DNA of 64,000 nucleotides from Streptomyces sp. ISL-96 (GTDB taxonomy: Bacteria; Actinomycetota; Actinomycetes; Streptomycetales; Streptomycetaceae): NCBI RefSeq assembly GCF_018614035.1, contig NZ_JAGGPA010000011.1, positions 186,001-250,000 on the forward strand, in the 5' to 3' direction. Positions 43,360 through 52,421 of this stretch are shown piece after piece; position 1 is the first letter of the stretch; each line of letters opens with the position of its first letter. The position numbers and the translations under genes are program-made. Under the pieces are notes generated by a model that was not told where the DNA came from, did no database searches, and worked only from the letters and a program-made list of their open reading frames with translations.

Positions 43360-46300
43360 CCGAAGGCCGTACGGTGGCGGACCACTGAGCCGTGCCGGTC
43401 CTTGACGACCTCCAGCTGGGTGGTGACGCGGCGCCGCAGGTCGGCCACGTGGCTGACGATGCCGACGCTGCGGTCCCGTTCGCGCAGGGAGTCCAGTACG
43501 TCGAGGACCTCGTCCAGGGTCTGGTCGTCGAGGCTGCCGAAGCCCTCGTCGATGAAGAGCGTGTCGAGCCGTACGCCGCCGGCCTCGTCGGTGACCACGT
43601 CGGCGAGGCCCAGCGCGAGGGCGAGCGAGGCGAAGAACGTCTCGCCCCCGGAGAGGGTCGCCGTATCGCGCTCGATGCCCGTCCAGGCGTCGACGACGTG
43701 CAGGCCGAGTCCCGAACGGCCGCGGCCGCCGGCCCGTGCGTCGGAGTGGACGAGGGTGTAGCGGCCGGACGACATGAGCTGGAGGCGGGCGGTGGCGGCT
43801 GCCGCGACCTGCTCCAGGCGGGCCGCGAGGACGTACGACTCCAGCCGCATCTTGCGTTCGTTGTCGGCGGAGGTGCCGGCGGTGAGGGAGGCGAGGCGTG
43901 CCACCCGCTCGTACTCCTCGCGCAGAGGGCCGAGGAGTCGCGTCTCCTCGGCGGCCTGCTGCGAGAGTGCGGTGAGCGCGGCGCGGCACTCGCGGGCGGC
44001 GTCGAGTGCGGACGCTGCTTCGATCAGTCCGCGCTCGGCGGCGTCGAACTCCGCCTGGGCCTGCCGCGGCGCTGCCTGCGGCCGGTCGGCGGCCGCGGCG
44101 GTCTCGGGTTCCGCCAACCGGTCGGCGACGGCGGCCTGTTCACGCTGCCAGTCGTCGATGCGGTGCTGGAGGTCGCGCTGCTCCGCGTCCCCGAGCAGCG
44201 CCTGGGCGGCGGCGCCCGGAGTGTCGAACCCGGCCTTGAACGCGGCGTCGGCGAGCCGGTCGTCGGCCTCCTTGAGGCGCTGGGCGGTGGCTTCGACCGC
44301 TCGTACGGCTTCCGCGGCTTCACCGAGCGTCCGGACGCGGCGCTCCAGCAGGGCAGCATGCGCGGCGACGGTGCGTTCTTCACCGCGGCCGAGGGCCACT
44401 TCGGCTTCGCGGTCGGCCAGTTCGCGGTCGAGCGCTTCGCGCTGCGAGGTACGGGCGGCCGCCCGACGCTCGGCCTGCTGCCGCGCTTCGACGCGTCGCG
44501 CGTACTCGCGCTCGGCACGGTCCAGCGCCTCGCGGGCGGCGTGCAGGCCGGCGGCGGTGGCGTGCGCCTCGGCGTGCTGCCGCCGCAATTCCTCAACGAG
44601 GGCGGAGAGCTCGCTGACGCTCACGTCACGGGGGCGGCCCGCCGTACCTGCCGTGGCCCGGGCGGAGGCCGGAGAACCGTTGCCGGACTCGCCCGGAGGC
44701 GCCGGCTCGGCCGCCGATCGCGCGTACTGGGCCGGGATCCCGGCGCCGGCCTCCCCATCCCCGCCCGCTCCGCCTGCTCCCGCTTCCCCGTGGGCCGGGG
44801 ATCCGGCGACCGCACCGGCGTCGCCTCCGGCCGCGCAGCCGGTGGCCTGGGCGGAGCGGGCCGCGGCGGTAACGCCGGTCCGCTCGCGGTCGGCCCGCGA
44901 CGCGTCCGAGGACGCCGCTTCCAGCGGGCCGCCGCCCACGGCGGAGCCGCCCGCCTCGGCGCGGGCCGCCGCGTGGTCCTCCCGTACCGCTGCCAGCGCG
45001 CGCTCCGCCGTACCGCGCGCCGCCTCGGCGCTCGTGTAGGCCTCGTACGCCGCTTCTTCCGCCGTACGGTCCACCTGGTCCGCCGCCGCCCGCGCGGGCG
45101 ACGGGTGCTCCCGCGAGCCGCAGACCGCGCACTCTTCACCGTCGCGCAGGCCAGCCGCCAGCTCCGCCGCGATGCCCAGCAGCCGGCGTTCCTTCAGGTC
45201 CAGCCACGTCTCGTGCGCCGCCACCGCGCTGTCGCGAGCCGTCCGCAGCCGGTCCTCGGCGGCCGTGACCCGCTCGGCGAGTACGTCGCGCCGGCGCGCG
45301 GCGTCGAGCCTGCGGCGGGCCGGTTCGAGGCGGCCCGCCAGGTGCTCCGCGCGGGTCACCGCGTCCTGCGCCGCTTCGATGCGTTCCTGGCAGCGACTGC
45401 GCGTCGCGTCCCAGCCGGCCAGCCAGTCGGCGGCGTCCCGCAGCAGCTCGTCGTCGGCGTGGGCCTCGCGCTCCAGCTCCGCCCGCTGCCGGACGATCTC
45501 CTCGCTGCGGTGCTCCGCCCTGCGTGCGGCTTCCAGGCTGCCGAGGTCCTGGCGGAGCCGGCGTTCCAGCGCGGCGAGCTGCTCGGCCCCGGTTTCGGCG
45601 AGGTCCGGGGGCAGTTGGGCTCGCGACCGCTCCCGGGCCTTGGCCGCCGCGCGGTGTTCCCGCTCGGCGTCGTCGCGCACCGACAGAGCGGGCGCTACGC
45701 GGTCGGCCCGGCGCGCGCGCTCGTGCCGCTCACGCAGCCGCTCGTACTCCGGGCGCCTCGCCTCCAGCGCGTCGGCGCGTCGGCGGGCGTCCTCGTAACG
45801 CTGCTGGAGAGCGGCCAGTTCACGCTCGGCCTCCAGCCCGCGCCGGGCCTCGGCCTGCCGGCTCCCGGCAGCGGCCACGGCCGACTCCGCGATGTCCAGC
45901 CGCTCCCGCGCACCGCTGCGCGCGATCGCGGCCCACTCCCGTACGCCCTCGGCAAGCCCTGGCTCGCCGGGCTTCGCGTCCGGCAGCGGCCAGGCCCGTG
46001 CGTCCGCGTTGTCGCCCGCCGCCTGCGCCATCCGCTGCGCGACGGCGAGCAGCCGCTCGTCGCCCGCGCGCACCTGCTGCTCCGCCGCACGGCGCAGTTC
46101 GGCGAGACGGTCCTCGACCGCGGCGAAGCGGCGCGTGTCGAAGAGCCGGCCGAGGAGCTTGCCGCGCGCCTCCGCGTCGGCGCGCAGGAAGCGCGCGAAG
46201 TCGCCCTGGGGCAGCAGCACGACCTGGCAGAACTGCTCCCGGCTCATGCCGACGAGCTGCGTGATCTCCTCGCCGATCTCCTGGTGGGAGCGGCTGAGCG

Positions 46301-46688
46301 CCTTCCACTCACCGGTTTCGGGTACGTACTCGCGCAGCCAGCTCTGTGCCTTCTCCGTCGTGAAGCCGGTGCCCTTCTTCTTGGGGCGCGGCTGTGCGGG
46401 CCGCCGGGTGATCTCAAGACGCCGCCCGCCCACCGTCAGTTCGAGGCGTACCTCGGTCGGCAGATCGTGCGGAGCGTGGTCGCTGCGCAGCGAGGCTCCG
46501 GGGCTCTGCCGCGCGCCGGGCACGGCGCCATACAGCGCGTAACAGACGGCGTCCAGGACCGAGGTCTTGCCCGCGCCGGTCGGCCCGTGCAGCAGGAAGA
46601 TCCCGGCCGCGCTGAGCGCGTCGAAGTCGACTTCCTGGGTGGCTCCGAAGGGCCCGAAGGCCGTGATGTGCAGCGAGTGCAGTCTCAC
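43320..46688 (-). CDS. sbcC: DNA double-strand-break repair ATPase SbcC (Rad50-like)
   Basis: The 1122-residue SMC-like ATPase works with SbcD nuclease to open hairpins and process DNA ends. Walker A is GPTGAGKTSVLDAV near residues 34-47. The Q-loop region PQGDFARFL follows. Long coiled coils flank a zinc hook with CAVCGSREHPSP near 520. The C-terminal lobe has the signature LSGGETFFASLALALG and Walker B DTLFIDEGFGSLDD. After the hook, residues about 579-687 form a Gly/Ala/Ser-rich low-complexity insert that interrupts the second coiled coil, which is unusual. The GTG start overlaps the sbcD stop (GTGA). Confidence 0.94.
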   Translation of the reverse strand: MRLHSLHITAFGPFGATQEVDFDALSAAGIFLLHGPTGAGKTSVLDAVCYALYGAVPGARQSPGASLRSDHAPHDLPTEVRLELTVGGRRLEITRRPAQPRPKKKGTGFTTEKAQSWLREYVPETGEWKALSRSHQEIGEEITQLVGMSREQFCQVVLLPQGDFARFLRADAEARGKLLGRLFDTRRFAAVEDRLAELRRAAEQQVRAGDERLLAVAQRMAQAAGDNADARAWPLPDAKPGEPGLAEGVREWAAIARSGARERLDIAESAVAAAGSRQAEARRGLEAERELAALQQRYEDARRRADALEARRPEYERLRERHERARRADRVAPALSVRDDAEREHRAAAKARERSRAQLPPDLAETGAEQLAALERRLRQDLGSLEAARRAEHRSEEIVRQRAELEREAHADDELLRDAADWLAGWDATRSRCQERIEAAQDAVTRAEHLAGRLEPARRRLDAARRRDVLAERVTAAEDRLRTARDSAVAAHETWLDLKERRLLGIAAELAAGLRDGEECAVCGSREHPSPARAAADQVDRTAEEAAYEAYTSAEAARGTAERALAAVREDHAAARAEAGGSAVGGGPLEAASSDASRADRERTGVTAAARSAQATGCAAGGDAGAVAGSPAHGEAGAGGAGGDGEAGAGIPAQYARSAAEPAPPGESGNGSPASARATAGTAGRPRDVSVSELSALVEELRRQHAEAHATAAGLHAAREALDRAEREYARRVEARQQAERRAAARTSQREALDRELADREAEVALGRGEERTVAAHAALLERRVRTLGEAAEAVRAVEATAQRLKEADDRLADAAFKAGFDTPGAAAQALLGDAEQRDLQHRIDDWQREQAAVADRLAEPETAAAADRPQAAPRQAQAEFDAAERGLIEAASALDAARECRAALTALSQQAAEETRLLGPLREEYERVARLASLTAGTSADNERKMRLESYVLAARLEQVAAAATARLQLMSSGRYTLVHSDARAGGRGRSGLGLHVVDAWTGIERDTATLSGGETFFASLALALGLADVVTDEAGGVRLDTLFIDEGFGSLDDQTLDEVLDVLDSLRERDRSVGIVSHVADLRRRVTTQLEVVKDRHGSVVRHRTAFGQRLSARRGSGEE

Positions 46689-47854
46689 CGGGCGACCTCG
46701 CGCCCGGTGTCGTCGACGCGTACGTCGTCGAAGGCTCCGAAGAGCACTGTGCGCTCCCGCTCGTCCGGGCCGCTGCCGCCGCGCACATGGGCCACGAAGT
46801 CCTCCGCGATCTGCTGGTCGTCGCGCCCCTTGAGGCGCTGGGCGTACGACGCGAGGGGGTCCTCGGGGGCCCGCTCGGGTTCGAAGACGAGGCTGATGGT
46901 GTGCGGGAAGCGCGCGCAGAGCCGCGCCATGGGTTCCGTGGGGCGTACGGGATCGGTGAGTGTCGCCTCGATCCAGGAGTCCTCGTGGCGTTCCAGAGAA
47001 GGGTCCTCGATCAGCTCCTCCAGGCGCCCGCGGATCCGGGCGACCCGCCTCGGTACGGGGCAGTCGAGCCGCTCCTGTGCCTCGATCTCCCCGCCGGGGC
47101 CGAGGTCGATCAGCCACATCGTCTTTCGGTGGTCCGCTTCCGAGAAGGAGTACGCGAGCGGGGAGCCCGAGTACCGCACTCGTGCGGTGATGGCCTGGGA
47201 GCCGTGGAGGTGGCCGAGGGCGACGTAGTCGACGCCGTCGAAGACTCCGGCGGGTACGGAGGCCACGCCGCCGATCGTGATGTCGCGCTCGCTGTCGCTC
47301 GGTTCGCCGCCCGTGACGAAGGCGTGCGCGAGAACGACCGACCGAGTGTTCGCGGGGCGCGCCGCGAGGTCTGCTCGTACGCGCTCCATCGCCGCTCCGA
47401 CGACCGCCTCGTGCCCCACCTTGGACACCTTGAATTCGTCGCGCACCAAGGCGGGCTCCAGATACGGAAGCCCGTAGAAGGCGACGTCCCCGTGCGCGTC
47501 GCGAAGTACGACGGGTGTCGCACAACCGGCAGGGTCGGTACGCAGGTGGATCCCGGCCCGGTCGATGAGCCCGGCGCCGACGCCCAGCCTGCGGGCCGAG
47601 TCGTGGTTGCCGGAGATCATGACCGTCGGCACGCCGGCGGCGGCGAGCTGGTGCAGGGCCCGGTCGAAGAGCTCGACGGCGGCCAGCGGTGGCACCGCTC
47701 TGTCGTACACGTCACCCGCGACCAGTACGGCTTCCACGTCGCGCTCGCGGACCGTGGTCACCAGGTGGTCGAGGAACGCGGCCTGGGCGTCGAGCAGGCT
47801 GACCCGGTGGAACGACCGCCCCAGATGCCAGTCCGACGTGTGCAGAATCCTCAA
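46685..47854 (-). CDS. sbcD: Exonuclease subunit SbcD (Mre11-like)
   Basis: The 389-residue metallophosphoesterase nuclease carries the five phosphoesterase motifs: DWHLG in MRILHTSDWHLGRSFHRVSL, GDVYD, SGNHDS, VVLAHAF and ALGHLHG. The C-terminal capping region of SbcD follows. It forms the SbcCD complex with the next gene, to which it is coupled by a 4-nt overlap. No LexA-type site was seen in the 155-bp upstream region. Confidence 0.95.
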   Translation of the reverse strand: MRILHTSDWHLGRSFHRVSLLDAQAAFLDHLVTTVRERDVEAVLVAGDVYDRAVPPLAAVELFDRALHQLAAAGVPTVMISGNHDSARRLGVGAGLIDRAGIHLRTDPAGCATPVVLRDAHGDVAFYGLPYLEPALVRDEFKVSKVGHEAVVGAAMERVRADLAARPANTRSVVLAHAFVTGGEPSDSERDITIGGVASVPAGVFDGVDYVALGHLHGSQAITARVRYSGSPLAYSFSEADHRKTMWLIDLGPGGEIEAQERLDCPVPRRVARIRGRLEELIEDPSLERHEDSWIEATLTDPVRPTEPMARLCARFPHTISLVFEPERAPEDPLASYAQRLKGRDDQQIAEDFVAHVRGGSGPDERERTVLFGAFDDVRVDDTGREVAR

Positions 47855-48009
47855 GAGACGGCCCCGACCTGCATTTTTACTTCCTCCGCCCCCTGAGCCC
47901 GCACCGAATCAGCGCGGACCTGACTGTCAGCACCGACCACGTTAGCGCCGCTCAGCACCTCGCCCACCACGGACCTCAGTTTTGGCCGAACCGGGGGCCC
48001 GGCGCCGGC

Positions 48010-48636
48010 TCAGGCGTCGCCGTACGCCTCGCCGCCGAGATCGAACCCGGCGGTGCCCGCCGTGGCGTCGGCGAGCCAGGCGCGGAAGGGCTCGATGTCC
48101 GCCTCCGGCAGCCCGACCTCGATCGCGACCGCCTCGGCGTACCGGACGTCGCGCACGGCCCGCCCGGTCGCCCGCAGGTCGTTCTCCAGCTTTCCGGCCC
48201 GCTGGTGGTCGACGGTGACGGTGGCGAGCCGGAAGCGCTGTCTGGTGATCGTGCCGACCGCGTCCAGGGCTTCGCCGACCACTCCCCCGTACGCCCTGAT
48301 CAGCCCGCCCGCACCCAGTTTCACGCCGCCGTAGTAGCGGGTGACGACGGCGACGGTGTACCGGACCTCGCGGCGCAGCAGCATCTGAAGCATCGGTACG
48401 CCCGCCGTGCCGCCCGGCTCACCGTCGTCGCTCGCCTTCTGCACGGAGGCGTCGGCTCCGATGACGTACGCGAAGCAGTTGTGCGACGCCGTCGGGTGCT
48501 CCTTGCGGACGCGTGCGACGAACTCCTGCGCCTCGCGTTCGGTGGCGGCGGGCGCGAGCGCGCAGAGGAAGCGCGACCTGTTGATCTCGGCTTCGTGCAC
48601 GCCCGCGCGGGCGACGGTCCGGTACTGCTCCTGCAT
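48010..48636 (-). CDS. YigZ/IMPACT-family protein
   Basis: The 208-residue protein of the YigZ (UPF0029) family has NRSRFLCALAPAATEREAQE, HNCFAYVIG, the signature SDDGEPGGTAGVPMLQMLLR, and VVTRYYGGVKLGAGGLIRAY, followed by a C-terminal ferredoxin-like domain. Homologues bind nucleic acids or ribosomes and have been linked to translation control and to proteolysis of proline dipeptides; the role is unsettled. The ATG at 48636 lies 5 nt after TAGGGT, suggesting a leaderless mRNA. A GTG 9 nt upstream was judged less likely. Confidence 0.9.
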   Translation of the reverse strand: MQEQYRTVARAGVHEAEINRSRFLCALAPAATEREAQEFVARVRKEHPTASHNCFAYVIGADASVQKASDDGEPGGTAGVPMLQMLLRREVRYTVAVVTRYYGGVKLGAGGLIRAYGGVVGEALDAVGTITRQRFRLATVTVDHQRAGKLENDLRATGRAVRDVRYAEAVAIEVGLPEADIEPFRAWLADATAGTAGFDLGGEAYGDA

Positions 48637-48666
48637 TCGGCCCACCCTATGCGCAGGCCGCAGGGG

Positions 48667-49221
48667 TTACTTCCGGAGCAGCAGGATGACGGCCGCGACC
48701 ACCAGGCCGACCACCACGGCGGCGACGCCGTAGGCGAGGCGGTGGGCGCGCAGGCCGGGCAGGAAGCGGTCGACGGCGTACCGGCCGGGACCGGTCAGGG
48801 TGAGCGCCACCGCGGCCGCCGTGAGGAGCACTTCGTACTCCACGCCCTCGGGGGCGAAGAAGCCGCCGCCCCACTTCACCGCGAGCACGTTGACCATGGT
48901 CCCCACTACGGCCGCGCCCGCCAGCGGGGTGAGCAGGCCGAACGCGAGCCCGAGGCCGCCGAAGGTCTCGGTGAGGCCGGCCACGGCTGCCATCGCCTCG
49001 CCGGCCGGGTAGCCGCTCGCGGTGAAGAACTGACCGGTTCCTTCGAGCCCGCCGCCGCCGAACCAGCCGAAGAGCTTCTGTGCACCGTGGACCGCCATGG
49101 TCAGGCCGAGGGCGAGACGGAGCACGAGGAGGCCCGCGTCGTAGCCGTGGAGGGAGGGGGTGCGCCTGTCGGCGGTGCTGTTGATGACGGGTACGCCGAG
49201 GGTGTTGGTGGGGGGAGTCAT
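48667..49221 (-). CDS. DoxX-family membrane protein
   Basis: The 184-residue protein has four hydrophobic helices typical of DoxX: GLLVLRLALGLTMAVHGAQK, LFGWFGGGG, ETFGGLGLAFGLLTPLAGAA and a C-terminal helix ending LLLRK. DoxX proteins belong to membrane oxidoreductase complexes linked to thiol or quinone stress. GGAGAG lies about 10 nt before the ATG. About 60 nt upstream is a perfect ACTTGAA/TTCAAGT palindrome, suggesting control by a MarR- or HxlR-type repressor encoded elsewhere. Confidence 0.88.
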   Translation of the reverse strand: MTPPTNTLGVPVINSTADRRTPSLHGYDAGLLVLRLALGLTMAVHGAQKLFGWFGGGGLEGTGQFFTASGYPAGEAMAAVAGLTETFGGLGLAFGLLTPLAGAAVVGTMVNVLAVKWGGGFFAPEGVEYEVLLTAAAVALTLTGPGRYAVDRFLPGLRAHRLAYGVAAVVVGLVVAAVILLLRK

Positions 49222-49280
49222 GTGAGGGGCTCTCTCCTTGGTTGTCGGTCGTGTGACTGCGCTGCGCTTGGGGGCGTGAT

Positions 49281-49296
49281 ACTTGAAACTTCAAGT
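49281..49296. promoter_or_regulatory. Palindromic operator upstream of doxX
   Basis: ACTTGAAACTTCAAGT has perfect 7-bp arms around AC. It is strikingly AT-rich against the local background. It stands in the doxX promoter region and resembles MarR-type binding sites. Confidence 0.6.
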
Positions 49297-49448
49297 CACA
49301 CGTCGCGACGATACACATCAGTACAACCTTGAACAACAACGCACCCGTGAACAGCCGGCGCGCGTTCCGGGGAATGCCCGTACGCCGCCGTCCGTTAGTC
49401 GCATGCAGCGGTCACATGCGGTGACCTTTCGACGTCAGGAGGCAGGGC

Positions 49449-49847
49449 GTGCACGGCGACCCGGCAACGATCCGCAAGATCCTCACGCAGTCCGGCGACA
49501 CGTGGGCGGTGGTGGGCCTGTCCAACAACCGGTCGCGAGCGGCGTACGGCGTCGCCGAGGTGCTCCAGCGCCACGGCAAGCGCGTCGTGCCGGTACACCC
49601 CAAGGCCGAGACGGTCCACGGCGAGCAGGGGTACGCGTCGCTGGCCGACATCCCGTTCCCCGTCGATGTCGTGGACGTTTTCGTCAACAGCGACCTTGCG
49701 GGCGGCGTCGCGGACGAGGCGGCGGCGATCGGCGCGAAGGCGGTGTGGTTCCAGCTCGGCGTGATCGACGAGGCGGCGTACGAGCGCACGCGCGCCGCAG
49801 GGCTGGACATGGTCATGGACCGCTGCCCGGCGATTGAACTCAGGTGA
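49449..49847 (+). CDS. CoA-binding (YccU-like) protein
   Basis: The 132-residue single-domain CoA-binding Rossmann protein has WAVVGLSNNRSRAAYGVAEV, RVVPVHPKAETVHGEQGYAS, VDVFVNSDLAGGVADEAAAI, and the loop AKAVWFQLGVIDEAAY. It resembles the CoA-binding lobe of succinyl-CoA synthetase but stands alone; the physiological role is unknown. The GTG at 49449 has AGGAGG 6 nt upstream. Divergent from doxX. Confidence 0.87.
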   Translation: MHGDPATIRKILTQSGDTWAVVGLSNNRSRAAYGVAEVLQRHGKRVVPVHPKAETVHGEQGYASLADIPFPVDVVDVFVNSDLAGGVADEAAAIGAKAVWFQLGVIDEAAYERTRAAGLDMVMDRCPAIELR

Positions 49848-49964
49848 ACCGGGGCCCGGACATCACAGTCCCCGGTAGTCCGTCTCAATACCCCATGGGT
49901 TCCAGCCGTCGCCGAAAGCCCTGGGATAGAGCGGATCTGCCGGGGGCCTGGCCAGAGCCAACAA

Positions 49965-50011
49965 GTGAGTCACGCGGGTCGGCGAACGTCTCCGCCGACG
50001 GTGCGGCTCAC
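49965..50011 (+). terminator. Imperfect long hairpin after the CoA-binding gene
   Basis: The segment 49965-49984 (GTGAGTCACGCGGGTCGGCG) pairs with 49993-50011 (CGCCGACGGTGCGGCTCAC) with a few mismatches, and is followed by CTCTGGTTTTCTGG. It probably ends the plus-strand transcript. The rest of the 290-bp gap to the next stop, including a doubled GGATTCACC at about 50077-50095, shows no gene. Confidence 0.5.
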
Positions 50012-50136
50012 TCTGGTTTTCTGGTGTATTAAGAATTTTCCTCCCAATTCACCACAAGTCAAGGGCCCGGCATGTCCGGATTCACCGGATTCACCGGGTG
50101 GGTACGGCGGCTGCTCACGCCGGGTGACCCACGGGC

Positions 50137-50883
50137 TCACTCGGCGGTTTCGGTCTCCAGGTCGGCCAGTGCCAGCAGTTGCTCCGGGGTGACGCCCTCG
50201 GGGATCGGTACGGGCGCGGGCGTCCGCAGCGGCGGCTGCCAGCCCTTCGCCGCGTCCCAGCTACGCACGACCCGGGCGGGCGCGCCGGCCACCACCGCGC
50301 GGTCGGGCACCTCGCCCCGTACCACCGCGCCCGCCGCGACGACGACGTTACGGCCGAGACGGGCGCCCGGGAGGATCACGGCACCGGTGCCGATCCAGCA
50401 GCCGGGGCCGATCTCCACCGGGTCCATGCGGGGCCACTGCTTGCCCACGGGGACGTCCGGATCGTCGTAACTGTGGTTCGTGGACGTGACGTACACGAAC
50501 GGGCCGAAGTAGCAGTCGTCCCCGATGGTCACCGTCGTATCGGCGATGACGTGACTGCCGCGGCCGAGGACCACACCGTTGCCGAGCCGCAGGATCGGGT
50601 CGGGGCCGAGGTCAAGGCCGGGCATCATGCCGGCGGTCAGCGTGACCTGTTCACCGATGATGCAGTGGTCGCCGAGATGGATCCACTCCTCGCCGAACAC
50701 GGTGCCCTGCGGGAAGGCGAGCTTCGTTCCGGTGCCGATCGAACCGAAGCGCAGCCGCCCCGGACGCTCCGCGCTGACCGCTCCGGCCTGCTGCACCCAG
50801 CTCCATCCACCGTGCACGGCGGCGGTCACCAGGCGGCGACGCCAGGCGGACAAGGATGAGAACGTGTTTCTGTTCTTCGGCAC
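50137..50883 (-). CDS. Left-handed beta-helix acyltransferase (hexapeptide-repeat)
   Basis: The 248-residue protein is built largely of hexapeptide repeats, as in maltose/galactoside O-acetyltransferases: GEEWIHLGDHCIIGEQVTLT, VLGRGSHVIADTTVTIGDDC, the histidine-bearing TSTNHSYDDPDVPVGKQW, and CWIGTGAVILPGARLGRN. The start is the GTG at 50883, 6 nt after TACCGT, so it is probably leaderless. A GTG two codons upstream is possible. The N-terminal 50 residues are helical with a Trp-rich patch. The acceptor could be a sugar or antibiotic-like amine. Confidence 0.83.
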   Translation of the reverse strand: MPKNRNTFSSLSAWRRRLVTAAVHGGWSWVQQAGAVSAERPGRLRFGSIGTGTKLAFPQGTVFGEEWIHLGDHCIIGEQVTLTAGMMPGLDLGPDPILRLGNGVVLGRGSHVIADTTVTIGDDCYFGPFVYVTSTNHSYDDPDVPVGKQWPRMDPVEIGPGCWIGTGAVILPGARLGRNVVVAAGAVVRGEVPDRAVVAGAPARVVRSWDAAKGWQPPLRTPAPVPIPEGVTPEQLLALADLETETAE

Positions 50884-51025
50884 CCGCACACGGTAGTCGT
50901 CGGAAGGGGGGCCTCTCTGAACGGCCTCCTGTGATGTTCGCCCCACCCGGCATCCTGGGGACGAAAGGCGTCGCTTACGGTTCCCCTGGCGCGACCGACC
51001 CGCAAGAAGCACCAAGGAGCACGCG

Positions 51026-51556
51026 ATGGCAGAGCAGGCTTTGATCACCGGCGTGGGCGGCAAGGAGCCGAGGATCGACGCGTCGGCCTTCGCCGCGCCG
51101 ACGTCCGTCGTGATCGGGGACGTCACGCTGGGCGCGGGCGCCAGCGTCTGGTACCACACCGTACTGCGCGCCGACTGCGGACCGATCGTCCTCGGCGCCG
51201 ACAGCAACATCCAGGACAACTGCACCGTTCATGTGGACCCGGGCTTCCCCGTGACGGTCGGCGACCGCGTCTCCGTCGGGCACAACGCCGTACTGCACGG
51301 CTGCACGGTGGAGGACGACGTACTGGTCGGCATGGGCGCCACGGTGCTCAACGGCGCGCACATCGGCGCCGGCTCGCTGATCGCGGCGCAGGCGCTCGTG
51401 CCGCAGGGGATGCGCGTGCCCCCGGGCTCGCTGGTCGCGGGCGTACCCGCCAAGGTGAAGCGGGAGCTGACGGACGAGGAGCGCGAGGGCATCAAGCTGA
51501 ACGCCGCGATGTACCTGGAGCTGGCCAAGGGCCACCGCGAGGCGCACGCGGACTAG
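51026..51556 (+). CDS. Gamma-carbonic-anhydrase-family protein
   Basis: The 176-residue left-handed beta-helix protein has the metal-ligand histidines of the gamma class: DNCTVHVDPG (first His) and VSVGHNAVLHGC (two His), after ADCGPIVLGADSNIQ. It then has a C-terminal helix. Relatives (YrdA, PaaY, Cam) hydrate CO2 or are inactive or thioesterase-like. AAGGAG lies 7 nt before the ATG. It is not part of an obvious operon. Confidence 0.88.
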   Translation: MAEQALITGVGGKEPRIDASAFAAPTSVVIGDVTLGAGASVWYHTVLRADCGPIVLGADSNIQDNCTVHVDPGFPVTVGDRVSVGHNAVLHGCTVEDDVLVGMGATVLNGAHIGAGSLIAAQALVPQGMRVPPGSLVAGVPAKVKRELTDEEREGIKLNAAMYLELAKGHREAHAD

Positions 51557-51587
51557 CCCACTGGCGGACCGGCCGCGGCGGGCGGCG

Positions 51588-52289
51588 TCATTCGGCAGCC
51601 GCCGGGACCTTCTCCGGAGTGGCGGCCTCCGACCGCTCTGCGGCTGCGGACTGCTCTGCGGCTGCCGACTGCGCCGCTGCCTGAGCGGCGGCCTTCTTCG
51701 CGCGGTTCTTGAGCACGAGCATCGAAGTCAGGCCGAACAGCACGGCGACGACCAGTCCCAGCCAGGAGAAGCGCTTGAGCCACGCCTCGGCGACCACACC
51801 CACCGAGTAGATGACGGCCGTGGTGCCGCCCGCCCACAGGATTCCGCCGAAGACATTGGCGATGAGGAACTTCCAGTACGGCATCCGCAGTACGCCCGCG
51901 AGCGGCCCCGCGAAGATCCGCAGCAGTGCGACGAAGCGGCCGAAGAAGACCGCCCACATGCCCCACTTCTCGAACGAACGCTCCGCCATGGCGATGTTGG
52001 ATTCGCTGAAGTGCTTGGGGAACTTGCGGCCCAGTTTCGCCAGCAGCGGCCTGCCGCCCCTGCGCCCGATCGCGTAACCGATCGAGTCACCGATGATGGC
52101 GCCCGCCGTGGCGCATGCGCCGAGGACGTACGGGTTGATGTCGCCGTGCTGCGAGGCGAGCAGGGCCGAGCTGACGAGGACGATCTCGCCCGGCAGCGGA
52201 ATGCCCAGACTCTCCAGCCCGATGACGATCCCCACCAGGAGGTAAATGCTGACCGCCGGGATGGTCTCGAGCCACTCCGTGATGTGCAA
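51588..52289 (-). CDS. DedA-family membrane protein
   Basis: The 233-residue DedA/SNARE-associated-type protein has re-entrant helices: LESLGIPLPGEIVLVSSALL, DSIGYAIGRRGGRPLLAKLG, the signature FFGRFVALLRIFAGPLAGVL, then WAGGTTAVIYSVGVV. DedA proteins flip phosphatidylethanolamine or undecaprenyl phosphate and support proton homeostasis. The start is a TTG at 52289 with AGGA about 8 nt upstream, giving MHITEWLETIP. The last 35 residues are an Ala/Gln/Ser/Glu-rich tail not common in the family. Confidence 0.88.
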   Translation of the reverse strand: MHITEWLETIPAVSIYLLVGIVIGLESLGIPLPGEIVLVSSALLASQHGDINPYVLGACATAGAIIGDSIGYAIGRRGGRPLLAKLGRKFPKHFSESNIAMAERSFEKWGMWAVFFGRFVALLRIFAGPLAGVLRMPYWKFLIANVFGGILWAGGTTAVIYSVGVVAEAWLKRFSWLGLVVAVLFGLTSMLVLKNRAKKAAAQAAAQSAAAEQSAAAERSEAATPEKVPAAAE

Positions 52290-52421
52290 CGCCGGTTCCT
52301 GTCGTCGTGGAAGGTGCGGCTGACCGCCGTGCGCCCCCGTGGCACACGGCGGGCAGCCTACCCGTACCTCGCCATGCCGTGACGGCGTCCGGGAGGTCGC
52401 ACCCGTCACACGGGGTGAAGG

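Noticed and set aside
43392..47228. Very long plus-strand open frame (over 1200 codons)
   Set aside because: It lies opposite sbcCD in the frame that high-GC genes leave open; product composition is Arg/Gly/Val-rich and has no domain.
47855..48009. LexA/SOS box upstream of sbcD
   Set aside because: No GAAC-n4-GTTC type palindrome is present.
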